From: Bog-756 sp963835465
GTDB lineage: Bacteria > Actinomycetota > Acidimicrobiia > Acidimicrobiales > RAAP-2
Assembly (NCBI GenBank): GCA_963835465.1
Contig: CAWIFR010000001.1
Coordinates: forward strand, 124,001-188,000
DNA: 64,000 nucleotides
Reading direction: 5' to 3'
The notes under the pieces were generated by a model. The model was not told the origin of the DNA. It made no database searches and was given only the letters and a program-made list of their open reading frames with translations. Shown piece by piece: positions 40,413 through 49,689 of this stretch. The stretch's first letter is position 1, and every line of letters starts with the position of its first letter. Both the position numbers and the translations under genes were made by a program.

Positions 40413-42048
40413 GTGTGCCAAGATCGGGCCGTGGTCGACAGGACGCAGCACCGGCGATGCTGGGAGGCGTTGGCGCTTTGCACGACGAGTGCCGCACTGG
40501 TCATCGCCGTGATCGTCGGGTTGGCCACGATGGGCGTGAGCAGTCCCCTCCCGGTACCCACAGCGGCCCGGGGAGGACTGGCGGAGGCACTGGTGGGCGC
40601 ACCAGCCGGCGAGCCCACCAGTGCCCATCCGGTGGTGGCCATGGTTTCGGACGTCGTCACCGGGGGCTATTGGGTGGTTGCCGCCGACGGCGGGGTCTTC
40701 TCCTTCGATGCCCCGTTCTACGGATCGGCGGGGGCCCTGCCGCTGGCCCGCCCGGTGGTCGGGGCCGCGTCCACCCCGGACGGGGGCGGGTACTGGCTGG
40801 TGGCCTCGGACGGGGGGGTCTTCGCCTTCGGGGACGCCGCCTTCCACGGGTCGGAGGGTGGCCAGCATCTCAACCAGCCCATCGTGGGGATGGCCGCCAC
40901 CCCGGACGGGGGCGGGTACTGGCTGGTGGCCTCGGACGGGGGGATCTTCACCTTCGGGGACGCCTCCTTCTACGGGTCGACGGGCTCCATGCGCCTCAAC
41001 CGCCCGGTGGTGGGGATGGCCGCCACCCCCGGACGGGGGCGGGTACTGGCTGGTGGCCTCGGACGGGGGGATCTTCACCTTCGGGGACGCCTCCTTCTAC
41101 GGGTCGACGGGCTCCATGCGCCTCAACCGCCCGGTGGTGGGGATGGCCGCCGCCCCCGGCGGGGCCGGGTACTGGCTGGTGGCCTCGGACGGGGGGGTCT
41201 TCACCTTCGGCCTGGCCGGGTTCGCCGGCGCGGCCACCGGGCTGTTGCACCGGAGTGCGGTGGGGATGGACGCCTCCACCGGGTCGGGCGGCTATCGGCT
41301 CCTGTCGGGTGACGGCAGCGTCTACGCCTTCGGGGGTGCGGCCTTCGACGGCTCGGTCTACGTGCCCCCGATGGCCGGTGAGGTGGTCGCCGTCGACCCG
41401 GGACACAACGGCGGCAACGGCGCGGCCTCCGGTGCCATCGCCCAGCCCATCAGCCGGGGCAACGGGACCGAGCCCTGCGACACCGTCGGCACCGAGACGG
41501 CGGACGGCTACCCCGAGCACGCCTTCAACTTCGACGTGGCGGTGCGGCTCCAGGCGATCCTCTCGGCCGAGGGGGCCACCGTGGTCATGACCCGGACCAA
41601 CGACACCGGGGTGGGGCCCTGTGTCAACGCCCGCGCCGTCATCGGAAACGTCGCCGGCGCCGACGCCGCAGTGTCCATCCACGCCGACGGGGGTCCGGCG
41701 TCGGGCCGGGGCTTCGATGTCATCGAGCCACTCCCAGTGGTCAGTCCGGTGAGCAACAACACCGCCGTGGTGCCGGCGTCGGCCGGGCTGGCTGCGGCCG
41801 TCCGGGTGGCCTTCGCCGCCGATACCGGTGAGCCGCCTTCCGACTACTCGGGAGTCGGCGGAATCGACCAGCGCAACGACCTGGGCGGCCTCAATCTGAC
41901 CACGGTCCCCAAGGTCCTGATCGAGTGCGCCAACATGCAGAACCCGAGCGACGCCGGGCTGACCGAGAGCCCTGGGTGGCGTCAGCAGGCGGCCCAGGGC
42001 CTGGCCGACGGGGTGACCGCATTCCTGGAGGCCCAGCAGGCCCCCTGA
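40413..42048 (+). CDS. N-acetylmuramoyl-L-alanine amidase with tandem repeats (frame broken near 41028)
   Basis: A basic N-terminus and a hydrophobic segment (ALALCTTSAALVIAVIVGLA) give a signal or anchor. Then come repeats of about 42 residues, GYWLVASDGG(V/I)F(T/A)FGDA and following, of propeller-like type. The C-terminal part is an Amidase_3 zinc hydrolase: VVAVDPGHNGGN (His), ending its helix in FDVAVRLQAILSAEGATVVM, SIHADGG (His) and VLIECANMQNPSDAG (Glu). The protein would cut the peptide from peptidoglycan outside the membrane. The frame breaks inside the repeats, where a C-run is one base longer than in the neighbouring copy. The start may be GTG 40413 or 40431. Confidence 0.86.
40788..41166 (+). 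repeat. Three 126-nt direct repeats inside the amidase gene
   Basis: The word GGGTACTGG recurs at 40788, 40914, 41041 and 41167, giving spacings of 126, 127 and 126 nt. Copies starting at 40914 and 41041 are identical for about 110 nt. The extra base in the middle interval is a fifth C in the run 41026-41030, where the matching place in the preceding copy has four C. The unit encodes about 42 residues. Confidence 0.93.
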
Positions 42049-42051
42049 GCC

Positions 42052-42732
42052 TCAGTCCTCGGAACCGGCGGCGAGCAAGGCCACCACGTCGGTGGCCATG
42101 GCCTCGCACAGTTCGGCCAGTCGATCCAGTTGCTCCTCGAGGCTGGGGGATGCCAACAGCTGTTGGCGATCCATCAGGTTGAGCGGGGCCAACGCACAGA
42201 GCCGCCAGGCGATGTCCTCGTTGCTGCCGGCGATCTCGAGGTCATGGGGCAGGGCCGGCACCTCGCCCAACTCCGAGAGGAGGGAGCGGAGCCGCCGGAC
42301 CGCCACCTCGGCGGTGGCCAGCGCCAGGTCGTGGTCGTTGCCGTGCACCACCGGCAGCTCCTCCACCAGGGCCCGGGGATAGGGCTCGTCGACCAGCCAG
42401 CGCTCCACCCGCATGCGTCGCTCCCCTCTGGCCATGACCAGCATCCGGCCGTCGTCCAACTCGGCAACCTGGTCGATCCGGGCCACCGTGCCCACGTCCA
42501 CCCGCTGGTCCCCTCCGCCAACCTCCGAGCCCCGGGCGATGAGGACCACCCCGAACTCCCCGTCGAGCTCGAGGCAGTCGGCCATCAGACTCCGGTACCG
42601 ATCCTCGAAGACGTGCAGGGGCAGACCCGCACCAGGGAACAGCACGGTCGAGAGAGGGAACATCCCCAGGGAGCGTGGCGGGACCACCGTCCCGTCAACT
42701 CCCCGCCAGGGAGGGGGCGTTTCCGCCGGCAC
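42052..42732 (-). CDS. Stand-alone LON substrate-binding domain protein
   Basis: The 226-aa protein resembles only the N-terminal LON domain: MFPLSTVLFPGAGLPLHVFE, RYRSLMADCLE, GTVARIDQVAELDDGRMLVM and RRMRVERWL. There is no ATPase or protease domain. Such proteins are common in bacteria and are thought to bind peptide or substrate. The start overlaps the end of the large membrane-protein gene by 38 nt on the same strand; ATG 42663 is a shorter alternative that begins directly at the domain. Confidence 0.88.
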   Translation of the reverse strand: MPAETPPPWRGVDGTVVPPRSLGMFPLSTVLFPGAGLPLHVFEDRYRSLMADCLELDGEFGVVLIARGSEVGGGDQRVDVGTVARIDQVAELDDGRMLVMARGERRMRVERWLVDEPYPRALVEELPVVHGNDHDLALATAEVAVRRLRSLLSELGEVPALPHDLEIAGSNEDIAWRLCALAPLNLMDRQQLLASPSLEEQLDRLAELCEAMATDVVALLAAGSED

Positions 42733-45196
42733 CGGATCTCGGCGGGTCGGGCCGCCGTGTCCGACGGCGGCGGCGCTCGGCCACAGCCAGGGCGACCGCG
42801 GCGACCAGCGACACCAGCGAGATCAGCTGCCCGATCTCGTCGGAGGGTGAGCTGCCGTAGGTGAGGGTCACGTCGTGGCTGGTCGGGACCACCACCATCA
42901 GATTCGGCGCGGCCCGCCACGGGCCGTTCGCCCCCGTCGCCTTCCAGTTGGGGAAGTACGACACTCTGACCTCGACCGGCGTGCCGATCCGGTCTACATG
43001 GAAGGACACCGAGTTGTCGGTCTGCACGACGTGGGACACGGTGGTGGCCGGCTCGGGCACCGCGGCTGGACGGGTCCGGCTCACCGGTACCCGCGGCCAG
43101 GCTGTCGGGCCGTCGGCCAGCGGCACCACGTTCCAACGGCTCGGATCGTCGTACCAGCTGACCGCGGGAGCCAGCCAGCTGCTCTGACTCGGTCCAACGC
43201 CGCTCCAGACCACGGGGCGGTTGGCCAGGGGCTGGACGAGAGACGAGTCGGCGACCTTGTACACCTTCCACGTCGTGTTCAGGGCCTCACCGTTGTAGCT
43301 GGTGCGCCACGGCCCGGTGGAGCCGACCAGGGTGAGGGCGGGGTCGGCGGCCGCCGCCGTCTCCACCGTGCTCGATGCGGCCAGGAAGTACCTGACCCCC
43401 ATCTGCTGCAGGTGCTTGACGCCGAGCGGCACGTTGAGGCCGCCGTAGGTGAGGCCCACCACCGCGTCGGAAGGGCTGGGTGACAGCTCGTTCTGGTTGA
43501 TGAAGTGGAACGGTGTCGACGAGGCCGATTCAAAGAGCAGCCCCTCCATGGAGTCGACGCACCCGTTGGTCCAGTACGGGAGCAGCATCAGCGACATCGT
43601 GGTGCCGAACCGGTTCTCCGACGCGTCGTACTCCCACATGGCCCGACCACACCCCTCGGTGGCACCGACCTTGGCCATCATCTGGATGATGGCGTGGTAC
43701 TCGGGATAGTCCGGCTTTCGTTCATAGCCCGAGTAGTTCCAGTCGGCCCAGGCACTGGGCTGGTTGGCCCCCACGGTGACGCCGACCTGGCTCAGGGCCG
43801 ACGCCGGCAGCACCAGGGGCGGCACCACGGCCAGGCACGCGGCAGCCAGCGCCACCAGCGGCCCGACCACCGCCCCGGCCGGAATGGCTGCTGGCACAGG
43901 TCGTCGGAACCGGCTGATGCGGGCCCCGGGCCGCCACGGCGTGTCGGGGACCGACCCGAGGCGCTGGCGGACGACGACCGCCCACTGGTCGAGGCGTCGA
44001 CGGCGGTACCAGCGGGCCGCCGCCGCCACCACCTCACCCACGGCGTACCCGGCCAACAGGTAGAGGCACAGGAACCAGAACGGAAGGAACCGCGCGTTGT
44101 AGAGCTTGTTGGCCGGGTCGAGGCAGACCGCGGCCGCCGACAGGACGCCCATGATCACCACGAAGAGGGCGACCCGGTTGCGCCGGAGCACCATGGCCAC
44201 CAGGCCCACCAGATCGACGGCCAGGACCCAACGGGCCGAGCCCGGGAAGAGCAGGTGGGGGAAGCCCAGCACCTTCGTATACCCCATGTTGGTGGTGTAC
44301 GCCTGGCCGGTGGCGAAGGGGAGCAGCCACCAGGCGCTGAGGCCCACCCCGATCGTTCCGGCCACCACCGACCAGATCAGCCGTCGTGACCATCGACGCC
44401 GGGCGAGCCGCCCACGGAGGCCACCCCGAACCCCTCGGACCACGTCGGCGTCGAGCAGGAGCCAGACCACGGCACCGGCCGCCGCGAACATGGCGGGCAG
44501 GAGGTGGCAGAGCAGGGTCGCGGCGTAGAGCACCGCGGCCAGGGCCCGGTGCCGGCCGCTGCGGAGCCCGTGGGCCCACACGCCCAGGAACAGGAGCGCG
44601 AAGGAGAGGCTCAGGGAGAAGGAGAACTCCCCCGCCAGGGTGGAGAGGATATTGCCGCCGTAGATGGAGAAGCTGGGTTCGAAGAGGAACGGGAGGGTCG
44701 CCGCGGCCAGGCATCCCGGTCCGGGATCTCGCAGCCCGGCCAGGCGGCCGAAGGCCCAGGCGCACACGGGGAGCGTCAACGTGCCCAGCACCGTGACCAC
44801 CTTGAAGGCCACGTCATAAGAGAGCACGACGTTGAACAGCACCGTCATCATGCCGGGCAGCGGGAAGTAGAAGGTGTAGAGCGGGAACCCGTCGTACCAG
44901 TCCGGGTCCCACCCCGTCAGCTGGCCGTGGGTCAACAGGTGGGACTTGAGGAACGCCGGCAGTATGACGTGCGCCCCGGTGTCACCACCGGCGGTGGTGG
45001 TGTTGGCCAGCAGCAGCGAGGGGTGGAGCTGGCTGAGGGCGACCAGGGTGACGACGGCCACGACGGCCAGGTTGGCCCAGGCCGGCCAGGAGGACCGTCC
45101 GGTCAGTCGGCGGCTCCATGGTGTCGCCGGCGGGGCGAGCCGCGGGGTGGGGGGGACGGTGGCCGGCGAGGGCGCCACGTCGACAGGAGCGCTCAC
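42695..45196 (-). CDS. Large polytopic membrane protein, GT-C/PTPS-related type
   Basis: The 833-aa product begins with a Pro-rich cytosolic leader and has about twelve hydrophobic helices, then an outer domain and a final C-terminal helix (EIGQLISLVSLVAAVALAVA). An acidic loop near the first helix, NTTTAGGDTGAHVILPAFLK, followed by GWDPDWYDGFPLYTFYFPLP, matches membrane proteins annotated as 6-pyruvoyl-tetrahydropterin-synthase-related, which have GT-C glycosyltransferase topology. The outer part (from about residue 480) has WEYDASENRFG-like segments. It is probably a wall or glycolipid glycosyltransferase. It ends inside the LON gene start. Confidence 0.8.
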   Translation of the reverse strand: MSAPVDVAPSPATVPPTPRLAPPATPWSRRLTGRSSWPAWANLAVVAVVTLVALSQLHPSLLLANTTTAGGDTGAHVILPAFLKSHLLTHGQLTGWDPDWYDGFPLYTFYFPLPGMMTVLFNVVLSYDVAFKVVTVLGTLTLPVCAWAFGRLAGLRDPGPGCLAAATLPFLFEPSFSIYGGNILSTLAGEFSFSLSLSFALLFLGVWAHGLRSGRHRALAAVLYAATLLCHLLPAMFAAAGAVVWLLLDADVVRGVRGGLRGRLARRRWSRRLIWSVVAGTIGVGLSAWWLLPFATGQAYTTNMGYTKVLGFPHLLFPGSARWVLAVDLVGLVAMVLRRNRVALFVVIMGVLSAAAVCLDPANKLYNARFLPFWFLCLYLLAGYAVGEVVAAAARWYRRRRLDQWAVVVRQRLGSVPDTPWRPGARISRFRRPVPAAIPAGAVVGPLVALAAACLAVVPPLVLPASALSQVGVTVGANQPSAWADWNYSGYERKPDYPEYHAIIQMMAKVGATEGCGRAMWEYDASENRFGTTMSLMLLPYWTNGCVDSMEGLLFESASSTPFHFINQNELSPSPSDAVVGLTYGGLNVPLGVKHLQQMGVRYFLAASSTVETAAAADPALTLVGSTGPWRTSYNGEALNTTWKVYKVADSSLVQPLANRPVVWSGVGPSQSSWLAPAVSWYDDPSRWNVVPLADGPTAWPRVPVSRTRPAAVPEPATTVSHVVQTDNSVSFHVDRIGTPVEVRVSYFPNWKATGANGPWRAAPNLMVVVPTSHDVTLTYGSSPSDEIGQLISLVSLVAAVALAVAERRRRRTRRPDPPRSGAGGNAPSLAGS

Positions 45197-45197
45197 C

Positions 45198-46223
45198 TCA
45201 GAACAGCCCCGCGTGCGCCACGCTCAGTGGTGTGACCACCGCGGCGGCCACCGCCATCAGGTTGAACGTGGCGTGGGCCACCATGTTCATGCCCAGCCGG
45301 CCGGTGCGGTAGGAGACGAACGAGAGGATGATGCCGAAACTGGCCAGGCCCAGCAGCTGGAGCGACTCGGCGTGGGCCAGGCCGAACAGGACACCGGTCA
45401 CCACGATGGCCAGGGCCGGCCCCACCCAGCCGCCAATCCGGCCGAACAGCCGGGCCAGGGCCCGGAGCAGCACTCCTCGGAAGAACAGCTCCTCGAAGAA
45501 CGGCGCTCCGGCCACGGTGAGCACGGCGATGACCGCGAACCCTGCCCCGTGGGAGCCCCCGGTGAGACGCTGGCCCGGGGCGTTGAACCGCTGGCTGAAG
45601 TTGTGGACATGGTGCGAGATGGGGATGTACATCAGCGCCACGAGGATCTGGCCGCCCACGCCGATGGGGATGCCGAAGAGGTCCTTCCAGCGGAATCGGA
45701 GGCCCAGGTCCCTGACCAAGCCCTTCGTGCCACGGACCCGGCTGGCCAGCCAGGCCGACCCGAAGAATCCGGCCCACAACCCGAGCAGGGTGGAGACGAT
45801 GTACCAGGTGGGCGGCTCGTCCAGCTTGGTGATGGCGCTGAGTGAGGCCAGCGTTCCGTCGATGGCTGCGGCCACGGCGACGAAGATGCCGGCCAGGATC
45901 TGCCCGGCCAGGAAGCCCAGTGCCGCGAAGAGCAGCCACATCCAGGCCGACGGCCGGTCGACCGGCGCCGCGCCGGCGTCCAGCTGGAGGCCCAGGGATC
46001 GGTCGGCACGGTCGCCCACAGGACCCCCGACCGTCGCATCCACGGCCGGGGCCGGGACCTCGGGGGGCGGGGGGGGCCAGCCCGGCGGCGGGACGGTCGG
46101 TGGAGGCGGAGCCCAGCCGGTCCGGCCGACCGGGTTCGCGGACGGGGGCGGCCCGGAGAACCCGGCCGCACCGCTCTCGGCGGCCGCGCTGGGGTCCGCG
46201 CCCTGTTCGGACCGCTCGATCAC
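45198..46223 (-). CDS. CPBP-family intramembrane metalloprotease with Pro/Trp-rich N-terminus
   Basis: The 341-aa product has about eight membrane helices with the CPBP signature: EExxxR in FFEELFFRGVLLRAL, HAES in FGLAHAESLQLLG, and HATFN near the end. These are putative glutamic/metal intramembrane proteases of the CAAX type. Before the first helix it has about 90 residues rich in Pro, Ala and Gly with GWAPPPPTVPPPGWPPPPP, like the C-terminal tail of the neighbouring FtsH. It is divergent from ftsH across about 100 nt and ends 1 nt before the GT-C-like gene start. Confidence 0.87.
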   Translation of the reverse strand: MIERSEQGADPSAAAESGAAGFSGPPPSANPVGRTGWAPPPPTVPPPGWPPPPPEVPAPAVDATVGGPVGDRADRSLGLQLDAGAAPVDRPSAWMWLLFAALGFLAGQILAGIFVAVAAAIDGTLASLSAITKLDEPPTWYIVSTLLGLWAGFFGSAWLASRVRGTKGLVRDLGLRFRWKDLFGIPIGVGGQILVALMYIPISHHVHNFSQRFNAPGQRLTGGSHGAGFAVIAVLTVAGAPFFEELFFRGVLLRALARLFGRIGGWVGPALAIVVTGVLFGLAHAESLQLLGLASFGIILSFVSYRTGRLGMNMVAHATFNLMAVAAAVVTPLSVAHAGLF

Positions 46224-46322
46224 GCTTCCACGATACCGATCGATCCCGGTCCCGAGGAGGCGGGCCGGATCACGGTGTAGGGCGATGCGTCAAATGGGGC
46301 CGCGTGCGAATAGCATGATGGG

Positions 46323-48617
46323 GTGACCCCGCCGAACCCCGATATGCCCAACGGCCCTGCGTCGCCCGGTGGTCCCGGGCAGGAGGGCCCAGGTCAGAAC
46401 AAGAACCGGATGGCCCTCTACGTGGTCATCGTGGTGGCGGTGCTCTCGGTGTTGATCATCCCCAATCTGCTCTCCAAGACCACCACCAACACCCTCACCT
46501 ACAACTCCTGGCTCAGCGACCTCCAGAACAAGTCGGTCAAGACGGCGAACGTCGACATGTCCACCGGGGTCATCACCGGCGAACTATCCAACGGCGGGAC
46601 GTACACCGCGTCGGGGCCTAACCCGATCATCGACTCCGAGCAGAACGCCCTGAAGGCCCTCGGTCCCAACGCCCACCTCAATTCGGGCACCTCGAACCCG
46701 TTGCTCGGGTTGCTGCTGACATGGGTCCTCCCCATCGCCCTGTTCGGCGGGATCCTGTACTACATCAGCAGAAAGGCTCAGGGCCAAATGGGAAGCATCA
46801 TGTCCATCGGACGGTCCAAGGCCAAGCTCTATTCGACCGAGCGTCCCTCCACGACCTTCGACGATGTGGCCGGCTATGACGGCGTCAAGCTGGAGATCAG
46901 CGAGGTGGTGGACTTCTTGAAGACGCCGGCCCGCTTCAAAGAGATCGGGGCGCGGATCCCCAAGGGCATCCTGCTGGTCGGTCCCCCCGGGACCGGAAAG
47001 ACGTTGCTGGCCCGAGCGGTGGCCGGCGAGGCCGGAGTGCCCTTCATGTCGGTCAGCGGTTCGGACTTCATGGAGATGTTCGTCGGCGTGGGGGCCAGCC
47101 GGGTGCGTGACCTGTTCGCCACGGCCCGGAAGCAGGCCCCGGCCATTGTGTTCATCGACGAGATCGACTCCATCGGCCGCAAGCGGGGAGCCGGTCTCGG
47201 GGGTGGCCACGACGAACGGGAGCAGACCCTCAACCAGATGCTCTCCGAGATGGACGGCTTCGACCCCACCGAGGGCATCGTGGTGATGGCCGCCACTAAC
47301 CGTCCCGACATCCTGGACGCCGCCATCCTTCGCCCCGGTCGCTTCGACCGCCAGATCGTCGTACCCCTTCCCGACCTCGATGAGCGCCTTCCCATCCTCC
47401 AGGTCCACTGCAAGGACAAGCGGGTGGACCCGACGGTCGATCTCGGCACAGTGGCCCGGGGCACCCCGGGGATGAGCGGTGCCGACCTGGCCAACTTGGT
47501 CAACGAGGCCGCCCTCCACGCCGTGCGCCGTGGCTCCAAGGTCATCCAGAACGTCGACTTCGAGGCCTCCCGGGACCGGGTCCTCATGGGTCAGCGGCGC
47601 GAGAGTCTGGTCCTCTCCGGAGCGGAGAAGGAGCGGGTGGCCTTCCACGAGGGTGGTCACGCCGTGCTGGCTTACGTGCTGCCCGACGCCGACCCGGTGC
47701 ACAAGGTGACCATTCTCCCGACAGGCATGGCCCTCGGGGTCACCATGCAACTCCCCATGGAGGAGCGCCACATCCACCCCCGCCAGCACATCGAGGACTC
47801 GCTCGCCGTCCGGATGGGCGGCCGTGCCGCCGAGCTGCTGGTCTATGGGGACCTGTCCACCGGAGCCAGCAACGACCTGGTCGGCAACACGGAGCTGGCC
47901 CGCAAGATGGTGCGGGAGTGGGGGATGAGCGACAAGATCGGCCCGATGGCCTGGGGCTCGCAAGGCCAGGTGTTCCTGGGCGAGGACCTCATGCACACCC
48001 GCGACTACTCGGAGCACACCAGCCAGATCATCGACGACGAGGTGGAGATCATCCTCCGGGCCCAAGAGGAGCGGGCCCTGGAGGTGCTGGCCCGCCACCG
48101 GGGTGGCCTCGACGCCGTGGCCCGGGCGCTGCTCGATGAGGAGACCATCGACGGCGAGACCGTGGGCCGCCTGGTCGACACGGCCTACGGCCGGCCCGTG
48201 CACGAGCACGGCGTGAAGAACGTGCCGCCCATCTTCGTGGCCTCCCAGCACGGGCCGACCGGCTCCGGGGACGCGGATGGTCCGCCGGACGAGGGGTCCA
48301 ACGGTTCGGTCCCGGCCTCGGGCAGCGGGGCCCCGGCCGGCGCAGCCCCACCGGCGCCCTCCGAGCCGTCAGACGACAGCGAGGTCTCGGGAGCCAACCG
48401 GGCCAGCGACGAGAGCGCCGCCGCTGGCTCCCCCGGAAACGGCCCGGCCGCCGGCGACGGATCGGTGGGCTCAGGTGCCGCGCCGTGGCCGCCGCCCCCA
48501 CCATCACCGACCGGTCACTGGCCGCAGGCCCCCTCCCCCATGCCGGCCCCACCGGCCCCCGGCCACTGGCCCAAGCAGGCGCCGTGGCCCCCACCCCCTC
48601 CCCCCACCTCGCGCTAG
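46323..48617 (+). CDS. ftsH: ATP-dependent zinc metalloprotease FtsH
   Basis: FtsH degrades damaged membrane and soluble proteins. The 764-aa product starts at GTG 46323, with two membrane helices (residues about 30-50 and 130-148). The AAA domain has Walker A G220PPGTGKT, IVFIDEIDSIGRKRG and TNRPDILDAAILRPGRFDRQ; the zinc site HEGGH begins at His442. After residue about 615 a low-complexity tail of roughly 150 aa follows: Gly/Ser/Pro/Asp-rich, then Trp/Pro-rich (APWPPPPPSPTGHWPQAPSP). That tail is much longer than in typical FtsH and echoes the Pro/Trp-rich leader of the divergent CPBP protease. Confidence 0.96.
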   Translation: MTPPNPDMPNGPASPGGPGQEGPGQNKNRMALYVVIVVAVLSVLIIPNLLSKTTTNTLTYNSWLSDLQNKSVKTANVDMSTGVITGELSNGGTYTASGPNPIIDSEQNALKALGPNAHLNSGTSNPLLGLLLTWVLPIALFGGILYYISRKAQGQMGSIMSIGRSKAKLYSTERPSTTFDDVAGYDGVKLEISEVVDFLKTPARFKEIGARIPKGILLVGPPGTGKTLLARAVAGEAGVPFMSVSGSDFMEMFVGVGASRVRDLFATARKQAPAIVFIDEIDSIGRKRGAGLGGGHDEREQTLNQMLSEMDGFDPTEGIVVMAATNRPDILDAAILRPGRFDRQIVVPLPDLDERLPILQVHCKDKRVDPTVDLGTVARGTPGMSGADLANLVNEAALHAVRRGSKVIQNVDFEASRDRVLMGQRRESLVLSGAEKERVAFHEGGHAVLAYVLPDADPVHKVTILPTGMALGVTMQLPMEERHIHPRQHIEDSLAVRMGGRAAELLVYGDLSTGASNDLVGNTELARKMVREWGMSDKIGPMAWGSQGQVFLGEDLMHTRDYSEHTSQIIDDEVEIILRAQEERALEVLARHRGGLDAVARALLDEETIDGETVGRLVDTAYGRPVHEHGVKNVPPIFVASQHGPTGSGDADGPPDEGSNGSVPASGSGAPAGAAPPAPSEPSDDSEVSGANRASDESAAAGSPGNGPAAGDGSVGSGAAPWPPPPPSPTGHWPQAPSPMPAPPAPGHWPKQAPWPPPPPPTSR

Positions 48618-48656
48618 CCGACCGGTGGGCGACGGTGCCCGCCCTAGGGTGATCGC

Positions 48657-49154
48657 ATGCACGAGTCGGTCACCGTCCACATCGAAGCGACACCCGAGCG
48701 GATCTGGGATCTGGTGAGCGACGTCACGAAGATCGGTCGCTACAGTCCCGAGACCTTCGAGGCAGAGTGGCTGGACGGCGCCACCGGTCCGGCCGTGGGT
48801 GCCCGTTTCCGAGGCCACGTGAAGCGCAACGGTATCGGGCCGACCTACTGGACCACGTGCACAGTGCAGGAGTGCGAGCCGGGACGGGTGTTCACCTTCG
48901 GGGTCGGACCGTCGGGCAAGGCCCTGAGCGTCTGGGGCTATCGACTGGAACCCTCCGATGGGGGGACCGACGTCACCGAGACGTTCGAACTGGGCGACAC
49001 CGGGCTGTTGCGGGTCTACTGGGCCCTCCTCGGATGGGCACGAGGCCGCACCAACCGCAACGGTATGCGCACCACACTGGAGCGGATCCGCACCGAGGTG
49101 GAATCGTCCACCTCTTCGGGAGACGATTCGGCATCGGGGCCCCAGGCCGGCTGA
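48657..49154 (+). CDS. SRPBCC family protein
   Basis: The 165-aa product fits the START-like lipid/ligand-binding fold: HIEATPERIWDLVSDVTKIG at the N-terminus, EWLDGATGPAVGARFRGH, and TDVTETFEL toward the end, with a C-terminal helix TNRNGMRTTLERIRTEVE. Members bind hydrophobic ligands or polyketide-like molecules; a polyketide cyclase/dehydrase label is generic. It follows ftsH by 39 nt and may be co-transcribed. Confidence 0.87.
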   Translation: MHESVTVHIEATPERIWDLVSDVTKIGRYSPETFEAEWLDGATGPAVGARFRGHVKRNGIGPTYWTTCTVQECEPGRVFTFGVGPSGKALSVWGYRLEPSDGGTDVTETFELGDTGLLRVYWALLGWARGRTNRNGMRTTLERIRTEVESSTSSGDDSASGPQAG

Positions 49155-49171
49155 CCCACCGCCCCCGTGGC

Positions 49172-49549
49172 TCAACGCCCCCGGGGGCGCGAGGCGCACT
49201 CGAAGCACGTGGTCACCTCGGGCCGGGCCAGGACCCGGTCCCGGGCGATGGGTCCGCCGCACCTACCGCACACCAGGTGGGTGCCGGCCAGCAGCCGGTT
49301 CTCCGCCCGGTCGAGGGCCGCCAGATGGGCCTCGGCGTCGGCGAGCAGCGAGGCGGACCGGGCCCGCTCGAAGGCGATGGTGGCACCCTCGGGATCATGC
49401 TCGTCGTCCGTGTTGGCGTCGGTCGACGCGGCTACCATCCCGGCGATCTCCGAACCGAGGGCGTGCACCCGGGCCCGGGTGGCGGCCCGGTCGGCCTCGA
49501 CGGCCCGGGCGAACCAGCGCCCGGCACCCTCGCGGCCGGTGGGGCTCAC
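49172..49549 (-). CDS. DksA/TraR-type zinc-finger protein
   Basis: The 125-aa product has an N-terminal helical region (AVEADRAATRARVHALGSEI and FERARSASLLADAEAHL) and the zinc finger VCGRCGGPIARDRVLARPEV followed by CFEC, as in DksA/TraR proteins that bind RNA polymerase. The acidic DPEGAT loop sits at the coiled-coil tip position. Its GTG 49549 overlaps the stop of the upstream zinc-ribbon gene by 4 nt (GTGA). It is probably an RNA-polymerase accessory or a related regulator. Confidence 0.85.
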   Translation of the reverse strand: MSPTGREGAGRWFARAVEADRAATRARVHALGSEIAGMVAASTDANTDDEHDPEGATIAFERARSASLLADAEAHLAALDRAENRLLAGTHLVCGRCGGPIARDRVLARPEVTTCFECASRPRGR

Positions 49550-49689
49550 GGCTCCGTGACGATCTCGCCGAAGGCCTCGCAGTTCGGGTTCTCGCAGACG
49601 AAGCGGGTGTCGAGGACGTGGCCGGCGTCAGCGGGCAGTCCGGTCACGCCGCAGTGGGGGCAGATCGGGGCTCGGCCCTCGTCGGTCAC
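49546..49689 (-). CDS. 47-aa zinc-ribbon protein
   Basis: A GTG at 49689, overlapping the alcohol dehydrogenase stop by 4 nt (GTGA), opens a 47-residue protein with CPHCG (Cys pair, residues 10-13) and CENPNC near the end. The four cysteines form a compact ribbon. Its stop overlaps the next start by 4 nt. The tight coupling on both sides argues for a real gene despite its size. I do not recognise a family; it may be a zinc or rubredoxin-like protein serving the neighbours. Confidence 0.72.
   Translation of the reverse strand: MTDEGRAPICPHCGVTGLPADAGHVLDTRFVCENPNCEAFGEIVTEP

Noticed and set aside
40788..41166. Direct repeats considered as a CRISPR array
   Set aside because: The repeats are 126 nt, contiguous without spacers, and encode a protein repeat in frame.
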